A stretch of 64,000 nt of DNA from contig NZ_JACCFF010000001.1 in assembly GCF_013449725.1 (NCBI RefSeq), positions 2,170,001 through 2,234,000 on the forward strand, in the 5' to 3' direction. Shown here one piece after another: positions 16,636-26,382 of the stretch. A program made the translations under genes and the position numbers. The stretch comes from Mycobacteroides sp. LB1 (GTDB lineage Bacteria > Actinomycetota > Actinomycetes > Mycobacteriales > Mycobacteriaceae). Numbering within the stretch: the stretch's first letter is position 1; the number at the start of each line of letters is the position of its first letter. Under the pieces are notes generated by a model. The model saw only the letters and a list, made by a program, of their open reading frames with translations. It was not told the origin of the DNA and ran no database searches.

Positions 16636-19511
16636 ACGACCAGGTTCACCATGCGGCCCGGCACCACGATGACCTTCTTCGGGGTGACGCCCGCCAGGAA
16701 CTCCAGCACCTTCTCCTCCGCAAGTGCCGCCGCCTCGATATCGACGGCCGGTGCGTCGGCAGCCACCGTGATGCGGCCACGCACCTTGCCGTTCACCTGA
16801 ATCGGATACTCGACGGTATCGGCCACCAGCCATCGCTCATCGGATACCGGGAAAGGTCCGTGGGCCAGCGACTCGTCACGGCCCAGCTGGCTCCACAGCT
16901 CCTCGGCCAGGTGCGGCGCCAGCGGAGCCAGCATGAGCACCAGCGGTTCCACCGCGGCCCGCGGGGCACCCTCCGGGTACTCCTTGGTCAGGTGATTGGT
17001 GTACTCGATCAACTTGGCGGCCGCGGTGTTATTACGCAGCCCCGCATAGTCTTCCGTGACACCCGCGATGGTCTTGTGCAACACCCGCAGGGTGCCTTCG
17101 CTGTTCGACTCATCCAGGTTGCCTTCAGAGACGCGGATCTTGCCGGTCTCCTCGTCGACGACCGCGCGCCACACCCGCTGCAGGAAACGGTGCGCACCCA
17201 CCACATCCTTTGTCGCCCAAGGGCGGGACAGCTCCAGTGGACCCATCGACATCTCGTACACGCGCAGCGTGTCGGCGCCGTAGTTCTCGCAGATGTCATC
17301 GGGTGAGATCGAGTTCTTCAGGCTCTTACCGATCTTGCCGAACTCTTGATTTACCTCGGCCCCCTGGTAGAAGAACTTTCCGTTCTCCTCGACCACCTCG
17401 GCGGCCGGCACGTACATCCCCCGCGAGTCGGTGTAGGCGTGGGCCTGGATATAGCCCTGGTTCAGCAGGCGCCGGTACGGCTCGCGTGAGCTGACATGCC
17501 CGAGGTCGTACAGCACCTTGTGCCAGAACCGCGAATACAGCAAGTGCAGCACAGCATGCTCCATGCCGCCGACGTACAAGTCGACCCCGCCCGGGTCGTC
17601 CGGGCCGTGCTCGGCCGGGCGCGGACCCAACCAGTATGCCTCGTTCTCCTTGTCGCAGAACGCTTCCGCATTGTCCGGATCGGCGTAGCGCAGCTCGTAC
17701 CAGGAGCTGCCCGCCCACTGCGGCATCACATTGGTGTCGCGGGTGTAGTGCTTGAACCCATCCCCCAGGTCCAGCTCGACATTCACCCAGTCAGTGGCCT
17801 TGGACAACGGCGGCGACGGCTCCGACGCTGCGTCATCCGGATCGAAGGACACCGGTGCGTAGTCCTCGACCTCGGGCAGTTCGACCGGCAACGTGCCATC
17901 GGCCAACGCGTGCGGTCGCCCATCCTCGTCGTAGACGATCGGGAACGGCTCGCCCCAATAGCGTTGGCGCGCAAAGAGCCAGTCGCGCAGTTTGTATTCG
18001 ATGCGCGATTCACCGCGCCGGTCGATGACCAGTCTGCGCGTCACCTCGGCCTTGGCCACATCGACGTCCAGCCCGTTCAGGTAGTCGGAGTTCACCAATG
18101 CACCATCGCCCGTGTATGCGGCCTGGGTGATATCTCCGCCGGAGATCACCTCTCGCACAGGCAGACCGAAGGCGTTGGCGAAGTCCCAGTCACGCTGGTC
18201 ATGGCCCGGCACCGCCATGATGGCCCCGGTGCCGTAGCCAACCAGCACATAGTCGGCGATGAAGATCGGCGCCGGATCCCCGCTCACCGGATTGGTGGCG
18301 TACGCGCCCGTGAAGACGCCCGTCTTTTCTTTGTTCTCTTGACGTTCCAGATCACTCTTGGCGGCAATGGAGCGACGGTATTCCGCGATCGCCGCGCGCG
18401 GTGACTCCTGCCCGCCGGTCCACCGCGCATCGGTCCCGTCCGGCCAGGTGTCCCCGACCAGCGCGTCGACCAGCGGGTGTTCGGGGGCCAGCACCATGTA
18501 GGTGGCGCCGAAAAGCGTGTCGGGTCGGGTGGTGAACACCTCGATATCGCCCGCACCCGGCCGACCTTCTACGGCGAACAGCACCGAAGCACCCTGGGAC
18601 CGGCCGATCCAATTGCGCTGCATGGCCTTGACCTTGTCGGGCCAGTCCAGGAACTCCAGGTCATCGATCAGCCGGTCGGAGTACGCGGTGATCCGCATCA
18701 TCCACTGCCGCAACCGCTTACGGAATACCGGGAAGTTCCCGCGCTCGCTGCGACCATCCGAGGTGACCTCTTCGTTGGCCAGCACGGTGCCCAGTCCCGG
18801 ACACCAGTTGACCACTGAATCCGATTGGTAAACCAGGCGATACGAGTCGACGAGATCCGCCTGCTCACCGGCACTCAGCTCGTCCCACGCCCCACCGTTG
18901 GTGGGCTTACGTGCACCTGAATCGAATTCGGCGACCAGCTCACGAATGGGACGGGCCCGCTGAGCGTCGGTGTCGTACCAGGCGTTGTAGATCTGCAGGA
19001 AGATCCACTGCGTCCACTTGTAGAAGCCGACGTCGGTGGTGGCGAAGCTGCGGCGTGAATCGTGGCCCAGGCCGAGCCGCCCCAGCTGGCGTTTGTAGTT
19101 GACGATGTTCGCCTCGGTTCGCACCCGCGGATGGGTGCCGGTCTGCACCGCGTACTGCTCGGCAGGCAGCCCGAATGCGTCGAACCCCAGCGCGTGCAGC
19201 ACGTTGGCGCCGCGCATCCGATGGAACCGGGCGTAGACATCCGTCGCGATATAGCCCAGCGGGTGTCCGACATGCAGACCGTCACCCGACGGATACGGGA
19301 ACATGTCCTGGACAAACATCTTGTCCGCGGGAACCGGTGTGCCATCGGTGGGTGCGAGCGATCCCACCGGGTTCGGTACGTGAAAGGTGCCGCGGTCGGC
19401 CCAGTCCTGTTGCCAGCGACGCTCGATCTGCCCGGCGAGCTGCGCGGTGTAGCGATGCTCGGGGGTTTCTCCAGAAGTACTGGCGGTGGGATCCTGCTGG
19501 GCTTCACTCAC
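16632..19511 (-). CDS. leuS: Leucyl-tRNA synthetase
   Basis: A 959-aa class I aminoacyl-tRNA synthetase that charges tRNA-Leu. The HIGH-type motif is [12 protein letters not shown] near residue 80, and the KMSKS loop appears as KIGKSLKNS. The large editing domain lies between them, including the threonine-rich [14 protein letters not shown] segment that binds the mischarged adenosine. Length fits mycobacterial LeuRS (about 969 aa). GTG 19511 gives [11 protein letters not shown]. Leftward transcription follows the left replication fork. Confidence 0.96.
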   Translation of the reverse strand: MSEAQQDPTASTSGETPEHRYTAQLAGQIERRWQQDWADRGTFHVPNPVGSLAPTDGTPVPADKMFVQDMFPYPSGDGLHVGHPLGYIATDVYARFHRMRGANVLHALGFDAFGLPAEQYAVQTGTHPRVRTEANIVNYKRQLGRLGLGHDSRRSFATTDVGFYKWTQWIFLQIYNAWYDTDAQRARPIRELVAEFDSGARKPTNGGAWDELSAGEQADLVDSYRLVYQSDSVVNWCPGLGTVLANEEVTSDGRSERGNFPVFRKRLRQWMMRITAYSDRLIDDLEFLDWPDKVKAMQRNWIGRSQGASVLFAVEGRPGAGDIEVFTTRPDTLFGATYMVLAPEHPLVDALVGDTWPDGTDARWTGGQESPRAAIAEYRRSIAAKSDLERQENKEKTGVFTGAYATNPVSGDPAPIFIADYVLVGYGTGAIMAVPGHDQRDWDFANAFGLPVREVISGGDITQAAYTGDGALVNSDYLNGLDVDVAKAEVTRRLVIDRRGESRIEYKLRDWLFARQRYWGEPFPIVYDEDGRPHALADGTLPVELPEVEDYAPVSFDPDDAASEPSPPLSKATDWVNVELDLGDGFKHYTRDTNVMPQWAGSSWYELRYADPDNAEAFCDKENEAYWLGPRPAEHGPDDPGGVDLYVGGMEHAVLHLLYSRFWHKVLYDLGHVSSREPYRRLLNQGYIQAHAYTDSRGMYVPAAEVVEENGKFFYQGAEVNQEFGKIGKSLKNSISPDDICENYGADTLRVYEMSMGPLELSRPWATKDVVGAHRFLQRVWRAVVDEETGKIRVSEGNLDESNSEGTLRVLHKTIAGVTEDYAGLRNNTAAAKLIEYTNHLTKEYPEGAPRAAVEPLVLMLAPLAPHLAEELWSQLGRDESLAHGPFPVSDERWLVADTVEYPIQVNGKVRGRITVAADAPAVDIEAAALAEEKVLEFLAGVTPKKVIVVPGRMVNLVV

Positions 19512-19700
19512 CCGTCAAGGGTAAAGGCGGCAGCTCAGGGACTGAAATCGCCGGTTTGGCGACGAGAGTTCATCACTCTGGTCACAATCCGGCCACTTCC
19601 GGGGGTGTCCGGGGTGGTTTCTCAGCTGCGCTCACTAACTTCGGGATCGCCACAAGACAACCTCACACCACGCACTGGACAGATCCGGAGGGACCAAAAG

Positions 19701-20684
19701 GTGACGACCATACGGTATTCAGTCAGATTCGCGGCGGCCACGATCTCCGTCGCGGCGCTGCTCGTCGGGACTGCCGCCGTGGCGCTGGCCGACCCGCAGC
19801 CGGTACCCGTGCCTCCCGCACCGGTGGCCACTCCGAACGCGGCCACCTCGGCTCCCGTCCCACCGGCGGCGACTCCCAATGCCCCGGCTGCCCCGAATGC
19901 CGCGGCGGCGCCCGCCGCGGCCACGAATCCGTTGCAGCCTGCGGCCCCGATCAACGGGGTGGCACCCGCTGCCGAAGGCACTCTGGCGGAGTTCTTCACA
20001 TCCAAGAACGTCAAGCTGGAACCGCTGACCAAGAACAGCCATGGCGGCCCACGTATCACTATCCCCGTCCCGAGCAACTGGGCGGACGTGCCGGACCCCA
20101 ACGTCCCCAACGCCTACCAGGTGATTGTCAGCAAGGCCAACGGCACCGGGCTGTACCAGTCCAACGCGCAGGTCCTGATGAGCAAGCTCGTCGGCGAATT
20201 CGATACCAACGAGGCCGTCTCGCACGGCCCTGTTGAGGTCAGGGGCTTGCAGGGCTGGCAGCCGACCGACGCCTCGCTGGTCACCTACCAGGGCTTTCCG
20301 TCCTCAGTTGTGGAGGGCACCTTCCGCCAGGACGGTGAAACCCTCAACACCTCACGCCGTGCCGTGATCATCACGCAGGGCAAGGACCGGTACCTGGTTC
20401 AACTCGCCGTCACCACCACCGTCGGCAACGCCATCGCCGAGGCCCCGGCCACCGACCTGATCGTCAACGGGCTACGCTTCGGGGATGCCGCACCGGTCAC
20501 GGCGCCGGTAGCCGATCCCAATGCCCTCGCCGATCCGGATGCCCTGCCGGCAGCACCCCTGACGCCCGCTCCGGGAGCACCCGCGGACCCCAACGCACCG
20601 CCTGCTCCGGCACCGGGTATCCCCGGTCTGCCGCCCCTGCCCACCCTGCCTCCGCTTGTGCCTCCGGCGCCGCCCGCGGCATAA
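19701..20684 (+). CDS. Secreted proline/alanine-rich LpqN-like protein (Mtc28)
   Basis: A 327-aa exported protein. A signal peptide (about 1-32) ends in AVALADPQP, then comes a Pro/Ala-rich linker (about 33-90). A folded domain of the LpqN/LpqT family follows (about 95-260), then a second Pro-rich tail. This corresponds to the Mtc28/28-kDa proline-rich antigen next to leuS in M. tuberculosis (Rv0040c). GTG 19701 follows GGAGGGACCAAAAG. The Pro/Ala tracts suggest a wall-spanning or mannosylated secreted protein. The exact role is unknown. Confidence 0.88.
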   Translation: MTTIRYSVRFAAATISVAALLVGTAAVALADPQPVPVPPAPVATPNAATSAPVPPAATPNAPAAPNAAAAPAAATNPLQPAAPINGVAPAAEGTLAEFFTSKNVKLEPLTKNSHGGPRITIPVPSNWADVPDPNVPNAYQVIVSKANGTGLYQSNAQVLMSKLVGEFDTNEAVSHGPVEVRGLQGWQPTDASLVTYQGFPSSVVEGTFRQDGETLNTSRRAVIITQGKDRYLVQLAVTTTVGNAIAEAPATDLIVNGLRFGDAAPVTAPVADPNALADPDALPAAPLTPAPGAPADPNAPPAPAPGIPGLPPLPTLPPLVPPAPPAA

Positions 20685-20711
20685 CCTTTTCGACGCCGAT
20701 CTGACACCCCT

Positions 20712-20717
20712 TAAACT
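20712..20717 (+). promoter_or_regulatory. Leaderless -10 element
   Basis: TAAACT lies 6 nt before the GTG at 20724, in the 39-bp gap after the LpqN-like gene, and no Shine-Dalgarno sequence is present. This fits a leaderless transcript. Confidence 0.5.
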
Positions 20718-20723
20718 GAGCGG

Positions 20724-21089
20724 GTGCTGACCGCCGCTATCGTGACCATTGCCCTCGCCGGGCTGCTGGCTGCGCTGGCGGCAGCGGCGTTCCTGCGCGC
20801 ACCGCACGGCAGCCCGCAGCGCATGATGGCACCGGCTCAGGCCGCGGCCGCGGTCATTCTTGTGCCCGGCGCTGTCGCCGCGTTATTCGGCTCCACCACA
20901 ATCGGTTTGGTGGGGCTGTTGGTGTGCTGCATTGCTGCCGTTGCGACGGTGAGTGCGGCAGCGTGGCAGGTATCGCGGTACACCACCGCCGCACAACAAA
21001 TGTCGTCATCCTCGGGCGGCTGCGGTAGTTCCTGTGCAGGATGCCCGAGCACCGCCGCACGCGGCTCATCCGTGTGCGCACGGCCCTAA
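20724..21089 (+). CDS. Small membrane protein with cysteine-rich tail
   Basis: A 121-aa protein with about three hydrophobic helices (residues about 2-24, 37-56 and 58-80) and a hydrophilic C-terminus rich in Ser, Gly and Cys. That tail contains CGSSCAGC plus one more cysteine, a possible metal-binding or redox cluster. It sits where Rv0039c lies in M. tuberculosis (between the Mtc28 and YqgE genes). Function unknown. It should have its own leaderless promoter. Confidence 0.7.
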   Translation: MLTAAIVTIALAGLLAALAAAAFLRAPHGSPQRMMAPAQAAAAVILVPGAVAALFGSTTIGLVGLLVCCIAAVATVSAAAWQVSRYTTAAQQMSSSSGGCGSSCAGCPSTAARGSSVCARP

Positions 21090-21182
21090 CGTGTCCACTC
21101 TTTAGACACCGCCGCCACGACCTCATCGGAATCTGAGCGGTATTCGCCCACGTCCGCCCCTTTTTTGGTGTGATGTCTCCGA

Positions 21183-21200
21183 ACACTCGCAGACGAGTGT
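21183..21200. promoter_or_regulatory. Inverted repeat before DUF445 gene
   Basis: ACACTCG-CAGA-CGAGTGT forms 7-bp perfect arms 16 bp before the GTG at 21217. It could be an operator or an RNA hairpin adjacent to the ribosome-binding site. There is no T-run, so it is not a typical terminator. Confidence 0.4.
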
Positions 21201-21216
21201 GGTCAGAAAGGGAGCC

Positions 21217-22593
21217 GTGAAAGACACCAAACAGATGGTGAAGTTCATCTTCGTTGGTGTTCTCACCCTCGTTTCCGGTATCGCTGCATACATCTATCGC
21301 GATGACCAGCTGATGGTGGATCTGCTCACCGTCCCCCTGTTCACCGGCATCATCGGGTACATCACCAACTGGACCGGTGTGCTGATGCTGTTCGCACCCT
21401 TGCGTTTCTACGGCTGGCGCATCCCTGGGTTACGCACGCTGTATGCGTTCCTGCCCCGGCGCGTGCAGGTGATCCCCGCCATCACCTCCGACGGACGGTT
21501 CGGATGGCAGGGCATCGTGCCGTCGCGCGCCGAGAAGATGGCCAGCATCGCCGTCGACAAGAGCCTGGCCAAGCTCGGCAGCATCTCGGATTTCTATGAG
21601 CAGCTCGAACCGGACCTCATAGCCAATCACCTTGCGCTGATTGCCAAGTCAGAGATTCGCAGCGTCATCACCAAGATCATGGAGCGGGAAAACCCGCAGC
21701 TGTGGCACAACCTGCCCCCGGCGCTGCGGGAAATGATGTTCAAGCGCATCGAGAACCAGCTGCCGCAGATCGTCAAGAACATGACCGACCAGATCGGCGA
21801 GAACATCGGGCAGCTGGTCGACGCCAAGCTGATGATCATCCGGTACCTCACCGCACATCCCAAGTTGCTCAACGACATCTTCCGGACCATGGGCACCAAA
21901 GAGCTGCAGTTCATGCAGAACTTCGGCTTCTACTTCGGCTACCCCATGGGCTTCGTTCTCGTCGGGATCCTGCATTCCGTTCCCCACCACTGGTGGACAC
22001 CATGGATCGTGCTGCCACTGGGTGGAATCGTCATCGGGTACATCGTCAACTACCTCGGCATCACCATGATCTTCGAACCGGTTCACCCCAGTAAATGGGT
22101 GCCGTGGCGTCAGGGTCTGTTCATCAAACGCAAGGCGGAGATCTCGGAGGAATACGCGCGCACCATCTCCGAGAACGTCATCACCCTGGAGAACATCGGC
22201 AACGAGATGCTCAACGGGCCGCGTTCGGACCGCACTCGGCAGATGCTGGCCGACGGTATCCGGCCGGCACTCGAGCAGGCCCTCGGGCCCGCCCGCCGCG
22301 CCATCCGGGTGGCCGTCGGCCGGCGCCAGTACGACCAGATCACCGAATCCGTCACCCTCGAGGCAACCGGCTTTGCACCCCTTGCATTTTCCGATCCGGA
22401 ATTCAACAAACAACGCCAGGGCAAAATCGGCTCGTTCGTCTCAACCCAGATGCACAAGCTCTCACTCGACGATTTCAACGAGTTGCTGCGCTCGGCGGTC
22501 AAACAGGACGAGTGGTTGCTGTTCGTGCACGGGGCCGTTCTCGGGGCCGCCGGCGGCCTGGCGCACCTGCTGATCTTCCCACCGGCGGGATGA
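21217..22593 (+). CDS. DUF445 membrane protein
   Basis: A 458-aa protein of the DUF445 family. Hydrophobic helices lie near the N-terminus (about 8-25 and 37-60, with GYITNWTGVLMLFAP) and again at about 245-290 (GYIVNYLGITMIFEP), and a last one near the C-terminus. The repeat of G-Y-I-x-N at both hydrophobic regions suggests an internal duplication. A helical, charged middle region separates them. The family is widespread but its function is not established. GTG 21217 follows AGAAAGGGAG. Confidence 0.82.
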   Translation: MKDTKQMVKFIFVGVLTLVSGIAAYIYRDDQLMVDLLTVPLFTGIIGYITNWTGVLMLFAPLRFYGWRIPGLRTLYAFLPRRVQVIPAITSDGRFGWQGIVPSRAEKMASIAVDKSLAKLGSISDFYEQLEPDLIANHLALIAKSEIRSVITKIMERENPQLWHNLPPALREMMFKRIENQLPQIVKNMTDQIGENIGQLVDAKLMIIRYLTAHPKLLNDIFRTMGTKELQFMQNFGFYFGYPMGFVLVGILHSVPHHWWTPWIVLPLGGIVIGYIVNYLGITMIFEPVHPSKWVPWRQGLFIKRKAEISEEYARTISENVITLENIGNEMLNGPRSDRTRQMLADGIRPALEQALGPARRAIRVAVGRRQYDQITESVTLEATGFAPLAFSDPEFNKQRQGKIGSFVSTQMHKLSLDDFNELLRSAVKQDEWLLFVHGAVLGAAGGLAHLLIFPPAG

Positions 22594-22628
22594 CACATGC
22601 CCGAAACGACCTGACAAGATGATGCCCG

Positions 22629-23462
22629 ATGACCGATAACACGCCCGTCCCCGCGCACAACAATCGCCAGGTACGGCCAGATCGCGTAGTCCAGGGCGTC
22701 GCCATGCTGGCCGCGAAAACCTGGTGGCGCGGCGTGAAGTGGTCGGCAGATATCGCCACCACCACGGGCACCAAGATCATCGACGATGTGCGTGCCGGGC
22801 GGTCGGCCTCCGATATCGCGCTGTCGGCCACCGAGCACGTCCTGGGAGCCGTTCGCGATGCGCTGCAGCTGCCATCCGATTCGAGCGGGCTCTCGTTCGT
22901 CAAACCGCAACAACCCACCCCGTCACGGGTCACCATCGACATCACCGAATCGGGCTCCCCCGACTGTGATGAATTGCGGCGGCGCGGAGCCGAATTGCTG
23001 CGGCGTTCAGCAGATGTCAGTGACGTCGAGGACACCCATCCCGCCTATGCCCGGATTCTCAATCAGCTGGCACCCGATGAGGCGCGCATTCTGCGGTTCC
23101 TTGCCGCGCACGGCGCGCAACCGGTGGTGGACGTGCGCACCAGCCGTCCGTTCGACGTCGGCTCGGAGATGATCGCCGAGGGCCTATCGATGGTGGCCGA
23201 ACGATCCGGCTGCCGCTACACCGACCGCAACAACGCGTACACCAATAATCTCGTGCGGCTCGGCCTGGTCCGCGCATCGACGGAAGCGGTTGCGGCCGAG
23301 CGCTATCAGGTGTTGGAGGTGCAACCGGATGTCGTCGCGGCCTGCCGACGCGCGGGCCGCGCACACAAGACCGTCCGCCGCAGCGTCCACCTGACGCCGT
23401 TCGGTGAGGACTTCTGCCGGGCCGTCATCCCACCGGATCCATCGGTGGGCGACGATCTCTAG
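22629..23462 (+). CDS. Abi-alpha-like (DUF4393) protein
   Basis: A 277-aa soluble protein. The segment around residues 138-170 (HPAYARILNQLAPDEARIL) is typical of DUF4393, a family named after the abortive-infection protein Abi-alpha. A winged-helix-like C-terminus includes TNNLVRLGLV and VHLTPFGEDFC. It begins 35 nt after the DUF445 gene and may be cotranscribed. A phage-defence role cannot be assumed from the family name, since many members are housekeeping actinobacterial proteins. Family assignment is moderately sure. Confidence 0.65.
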   Translation: MTDNTPVPAHNNRQVRPDRVVQGVAMLAAKTWWRGVKWSADIATTTGTKIIDDVRAGRSASDIALSATEHVLGAVRDALQLPSDSSGLSFVKPQQPTPSRVTIDITESGSPDCDELRRRGAELLRRSADVSDVEDTHPAYARILNQLAPDEARILRFLAAHGAQPVVDVRTSRPFDVGSEMIAEGLSMVAERSGCRYTDRNNAYTNNLVRLGLVRASTEAVAAERYQVLEVQPDVVAACRRAGRAHKTVRRSVHLTPFGEDFCRAVIPPDPSVGDDL

Positions 23463-23481
23463 GTCACGCGGCGCGTAAGGG

Positions 23482-24108
23482 TCAGTTGCGGCTGACGTCG
23501 ATGGGGTGCGTCGCCAACAACGACAAAGGCAGCGGCTGCCGCCGCAGCACCTTGGCCCATAGGTCGGCACACGCATCGGTGAGCACATCGGACGGGAGCG
23601 CCGACAACACGATCCAGTCGTCGCGCTCGACCTCACCCTCCAGCTGACCGATCGTCCAACCCGAGTAGCCGGCGAAGACCCGGATGCCCTCGACCAGCGG
23701 GGCGATATCCTCGGGCTCGGCATCAAGATCGACCATGGCCATGCGGCCCGCCACATGACGCAGACCCTTCACGCCGTCAATGCTGACTCCGGCCCGGAGC
23801 GTCGCCAGACAGAGCGCCGCATCCCGCTTGACCGGACCGCCGATGAACATCGTCTTGGGCTTGCTGGCGAGCTTGGCCCACTGTGGCAGTACGTTGTACA
23901 CCGCCGTCTCGCTGGCCCGGTTGAGCACCACGCCCAGCGTGCCGCCGTCATTGTGCTCGACGATGAAGATCACGCTGCGCCGAAAGGTCGGCTCGAAGAG
24001 ATTGGTATTGGCGATCAGCAAGGTACCCGCGCGCAGGCGATGTGCGGGGGGCGCCATGTACCCCTCGCTGTATGCCTCGCCCTCATCGGGCTCGTCCCCA
24101 TGCGCCAC
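23482..24108 (-). CDS. YqgE/AlgH family protein
   Basis: A 208-aa cytosolic protein of UPF0301 (YqgE/AlgH). Signature pieces are AGTLLIANTNLFEPTFRRSVIFI, shown here from its first part AGTLLIANTNLF, then TLGVVLNRASE and FIGGPVKRDA. Its molecular function is unsettled; AlgH affects alginate regulation in Pseudomonas. It is the counterpart of Rv0038. GTG 24108 is the likely start. It converges with the DUF4393 gene and diverges from the MFS gene. Confidence 0.88.
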   Translation of the reverse strand: MAHGDEPDEGEAYSEGYMAPPAHRLRAGTLLIANTNLFEPTFRRSVIFIVEHNDGGTLGVVLNRASETAVYNVLPQWAKLASKPKTMFIGGPVKRDAALCLATLRAGVSIDGVKGLRHVAGRMAMVDLDAEPEDIAPLVEGIRVFAGYSGWTIGQLEGEVERDDWIVLSALPSDVLTDACADLWAKVLRRQPLPLSLLATHPIDVSRN

Positions 24109-24251
24109 CTCAACATCATGACACCGTTTGCCGTTTCATGACTTGTGCTCGGCTAACCGCTACACATTTGTAGTGTGGGCGTTAAGTACTCTGCCTAATT
24201 CCTATCGCCAATTCCCTAGATGCCCCAGCCGACACCACGAAAGCGACTCAC

Positions 24252-25613
24252 ATGACTCCGCGCCACTCGCCGCTGAGTCTGTGGCGCGCGATCCACGATC
24301 TCCCCGACTTCGGGCGGCTCGTGTGGGTGCGGCTGCTCACCCAGTTCAGTGACGGCCTTTTCCAGGCCGGGCTTGCCGGTGCGCTGTTGTTCAACCCGGA
24401 GCGTGAGGCCGAGCCCTGGGCGATCGCCGGGGCGTTCGCGGTGCTGTTCCTGCCGTACTCGGCGATCGGTCCGTTCGCAGGTGCGCTACTGGACCGCTGG
24501 GACCGGCGCACCGTCCTGATCGTCGCCAACCTGATTCGCGTGCTGCTGGTGGCGCTCGTCGGCATCGAACTGGCCTTCAGCGCCGACGATGTGGTGCTGC
24601 TGCTGGGCGCGCTGATCGTCAACGGAGTCACCCGATTCGTGACATCGGGTCTGTCTGCGGCACTCCCCCATGTGGTGCCGCGGGATCAGGTCGCGACCAT
24701 GAACTCGGTGGCCACCGCCGTCGGCGCCAGCGCCACCTTTGTCGGCGCCAATTTCATGCTGATGCTGCGGGCTGCCTTCGGCGCCGGAGACTTGGGCTCT
24801 GCCACAGTCATTTTCCTGGTGATCGTGCCTGCGACGGCGGCGGCGTGGGTCGCCTCCGGATTTTCCGGCGACCGGTTGGGCCCCGATGACACGGCGCGCG
24901 CCGTACACGGCTCGGCCTTCTATGCGGTGGCCACCGGATGGATCCATGGAGCGCGGACCATCGTCAACACACCGTCGGTGTTCGATGCACTCATCGGCCT
25001 CGCCGCACACCGATGGGTGTTCGGGATCAACACCCTGCTGGTGCTCGTCCTGGTACGCAATACCGAGTCGGTGTTCGCCGGGATCGGCGCGGCGGCATTG
25101 TTCCTGGCGTGCACCGGCATCGGCTCGTTCCTGGGGACGATCTCTACCCCCGCCCTGCTGCGGCGGTACGGCCGCGGGCGCACCCTCGGGATGGCGCTCG
25201 GCGGTGCGGTCGTCCTGCAGCTGTTGGCCTCGGGTTTGTACATGCCAATCCTGCTGGGTGCCGCGTTCGGTCTGGGAATGGCGGGGCAGGTGATCAAGCT
25301 GTCCGCCGATGTCGGGATGCAGACCAACGTCGACGATGCCCTCCGCGGACACGTTTTCGCCGTACAGGATTCGCTGTTCTGGGTGACGTTCACCGCCGCG
25401 ATGAGCGTGAGCGCCGCCTTCATCACGCATGCGCACTGGCTGGCCCTCTCCGGAGCAGTGGTCTACTTGATCGGCCTGCTCGTGCATATGACCCGGACCC
25501 TTTGGCCCACTCCGGACCAGCCCGACACAGAAGCTCTGCCCACCCAGCCCGACCCTGAGTCTCTGCCCACCCAGCCCGACCCGGAAGGACCAACCCGTGA
25601 CCTCGACCGCTGA
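24252..25613 (+). CDS. MFS transporter (Rv0037c-like)
   Basis: A 453-aa major facilitator with about twelve membrane helices. The loop between helices 2 and 3 has the MFS motif in [12 protein letters not shown] hydrophilic acidic C-terminal tail contains two 9-residue repeats (LPTQPDPES and LPTQPDPEG) encoded by a 27-bp tandem duplication. Probably an exporter of a small hydrophobic compound; substrate unknown. It overlaps the following gene by 17 bp and is first in an operon with the DinB-like and PapA5-like genes. Confidence 0.88.
   Translation: MTPRHSPLSLWRAIHDLPDFGRLVWVRLLTQFSDGLFQAGLAGALLFNPEREAEPWAIAGAFAVLFLPYSAIGPFAGALLDRWDRRTVLIVANLIRVLLVALVGIELAFSADDVVLLLGALIVNGVTRFVTSGLSAALPHVVPRDQVATMNSVATAVGASATFVGANFMLMLRAAFGAGDLGSATVIFLVIVPATAAAWVASGFSGDRLGPDDTARAVHGSAFYAVATGWIHGARTIVNTPSVFDALIGLAAHRWVFGINTLLVLVLVRNTESVFAGIGAAALFLACTGIGSFLGTISTPALLRRYGRGRTLGMALGGAVVLQLLASGLYMPILLGAAFGLGMAGQVIKLSADVGMQTNVDDALRGHVFAVQDSLFWVTFTAAMSVSAAFITHAHWLALSGAVVYLIGLLVHMTRTLWPTPDQPDTEALPTQPDPESLPTQPDPEGPTRDLDR
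25534..25587 (+). repeat. 27-bp tandem repeat in MFS 3' end
   Basis: Two adjacent 27-bp units (25534-25560 and 25561-25587), each beginning CTCTGCCCACCCAGCCCGAC, differ only at their ends. They encode LPTQPDPES and LPTQPDPEG. Copy number could vary between strains without breaking the frame. Confidence 0.8.
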
Positions 25614-26376
25614 CGCAGTCATCGACGACCTGCGCGACGAGAGCGATGGGCTCGATGCCCTGGTGGCACCGCTGTCCGAACAAGGCTGGGCCCAGGACAC
25701 TCCCGCGGCGGGCTGGACCATCGCCCACCAAATCGCCCATCTGCATTGGACCGATGCCCAGTCGCTGCTGGCCGTCACCGATCCGGATGGCTTCGCCAAC
25801 GAGCTGCCCAAGGCGCTGGCCGACCCACTTGGATTCGTGGACAAGGCCGCCGAGGAAACCGCACAGACTCCGCCCGCCGAACTACTCATCCACTGGCGCG
25901 ATACTCGAAACCAACTGCATGCGGCGCTGCGCGCGGTGCCGGACGGTGTGAAGATCCCCTGGTACGGGCCGCCGATGAGCTCGGCTTCCATGGGTACCGC
26001 ACGCTTGATGGAGACATGGGCGCACGGCCTTGACGTCGCGGATGCGCTCGGGGTGACAACCGTACCGACCGCTCGCCTCAAATCCATTGCCCATCTTGGT
26101 GTTCGGACCCAAAACTATGCGTTCTCGGTGCATGGACTGCCTGCTCCCGCCGAACCGTTCCGGGTCGAGCTGATCGGCCCCGAGGGCGATGCGTGGATCT
26201 GGGGCCCCGAGGACGCGGCCCAGCGGGTCACCGGTTCGGCCCTCGACTTCTGCTACCTGGTGACCCAACGGCGTCCGCGGGCCGAGCTGGATCTACAGGC
26301 CATCGGCGAGGACGCCGAGAAATGGCTGTCCATTGGACAGGCATTCGCCGGACCTCCGGGTTCTGGTCGCGGATAG
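25597..26376 (+). CDS. TIGR03084/maleylpyruvate isomerase-like protein
   Basis: A 259-aa protein of the DinB/MDMPI-like fold (Rv0036c counterpart). The N-terminal four-helix bundle carries metal-binding histidines in [11 protein letters not shown] (about 48-58) and in [14 protein letters not shown] (about 139-152), the usual three-His arrangement. It may be a mycothiol-dependent transferase or isomerase, as for MDMPI relatives, but no substrate is evident. GTG 25597 lies inside the MFS 3' end, indicating coupled translation. Confidence 0.8.
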   Translation: MTSTADAVIDDLRDESDGLDALVAPLSEQGWAQDTPAAGWTIAHQIAHLHWTDAQSLLAVTDPDGFANELPKALADPLGFVDKAAEETAQTPPAELLIHWRDTRNQLHAALRAVPDGVKIPWYGPPMSSASMGTARLMETWAHGLDVADALGVTTVPTARLKSIAHLGVRTQNYAFSVHGLPAPAEPFRVELIGPEGDAWIWGPEDAAQRVTGSALDFCYLVTQRRPRAELDLQAIGEDAEKWLSIGQAFAGPPGSGRG

Positions 26377-26382
26377 TTTTCG

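Noticed and set aside
21649..22413. Open minus-strand frame opposite the DUF445 gene
   Set aside because: Antisense shadow; no start signal and atypical composition.
22629..23462. Calling the DUF4393 gene a phage-defence gene
   Set aside because: The family name derives from one abortive-infection protein; nothing in this locus shows defence partners or mobility.
24160..24173. CTACA-CATT-TGTAG inverted repeat between yqgE and the MFS gene
   Set aside because: Only 5-bp arms; expected by chance in a window of this size.
24486..26087. Open minus-strand frame of 533 codons opposite the MFS and DinB-like genes
   Set aside because: It is a mirror of two well-supported genes in high-GC DNA, with Gln/Arg/His-rich low-complexity protein and no domain.
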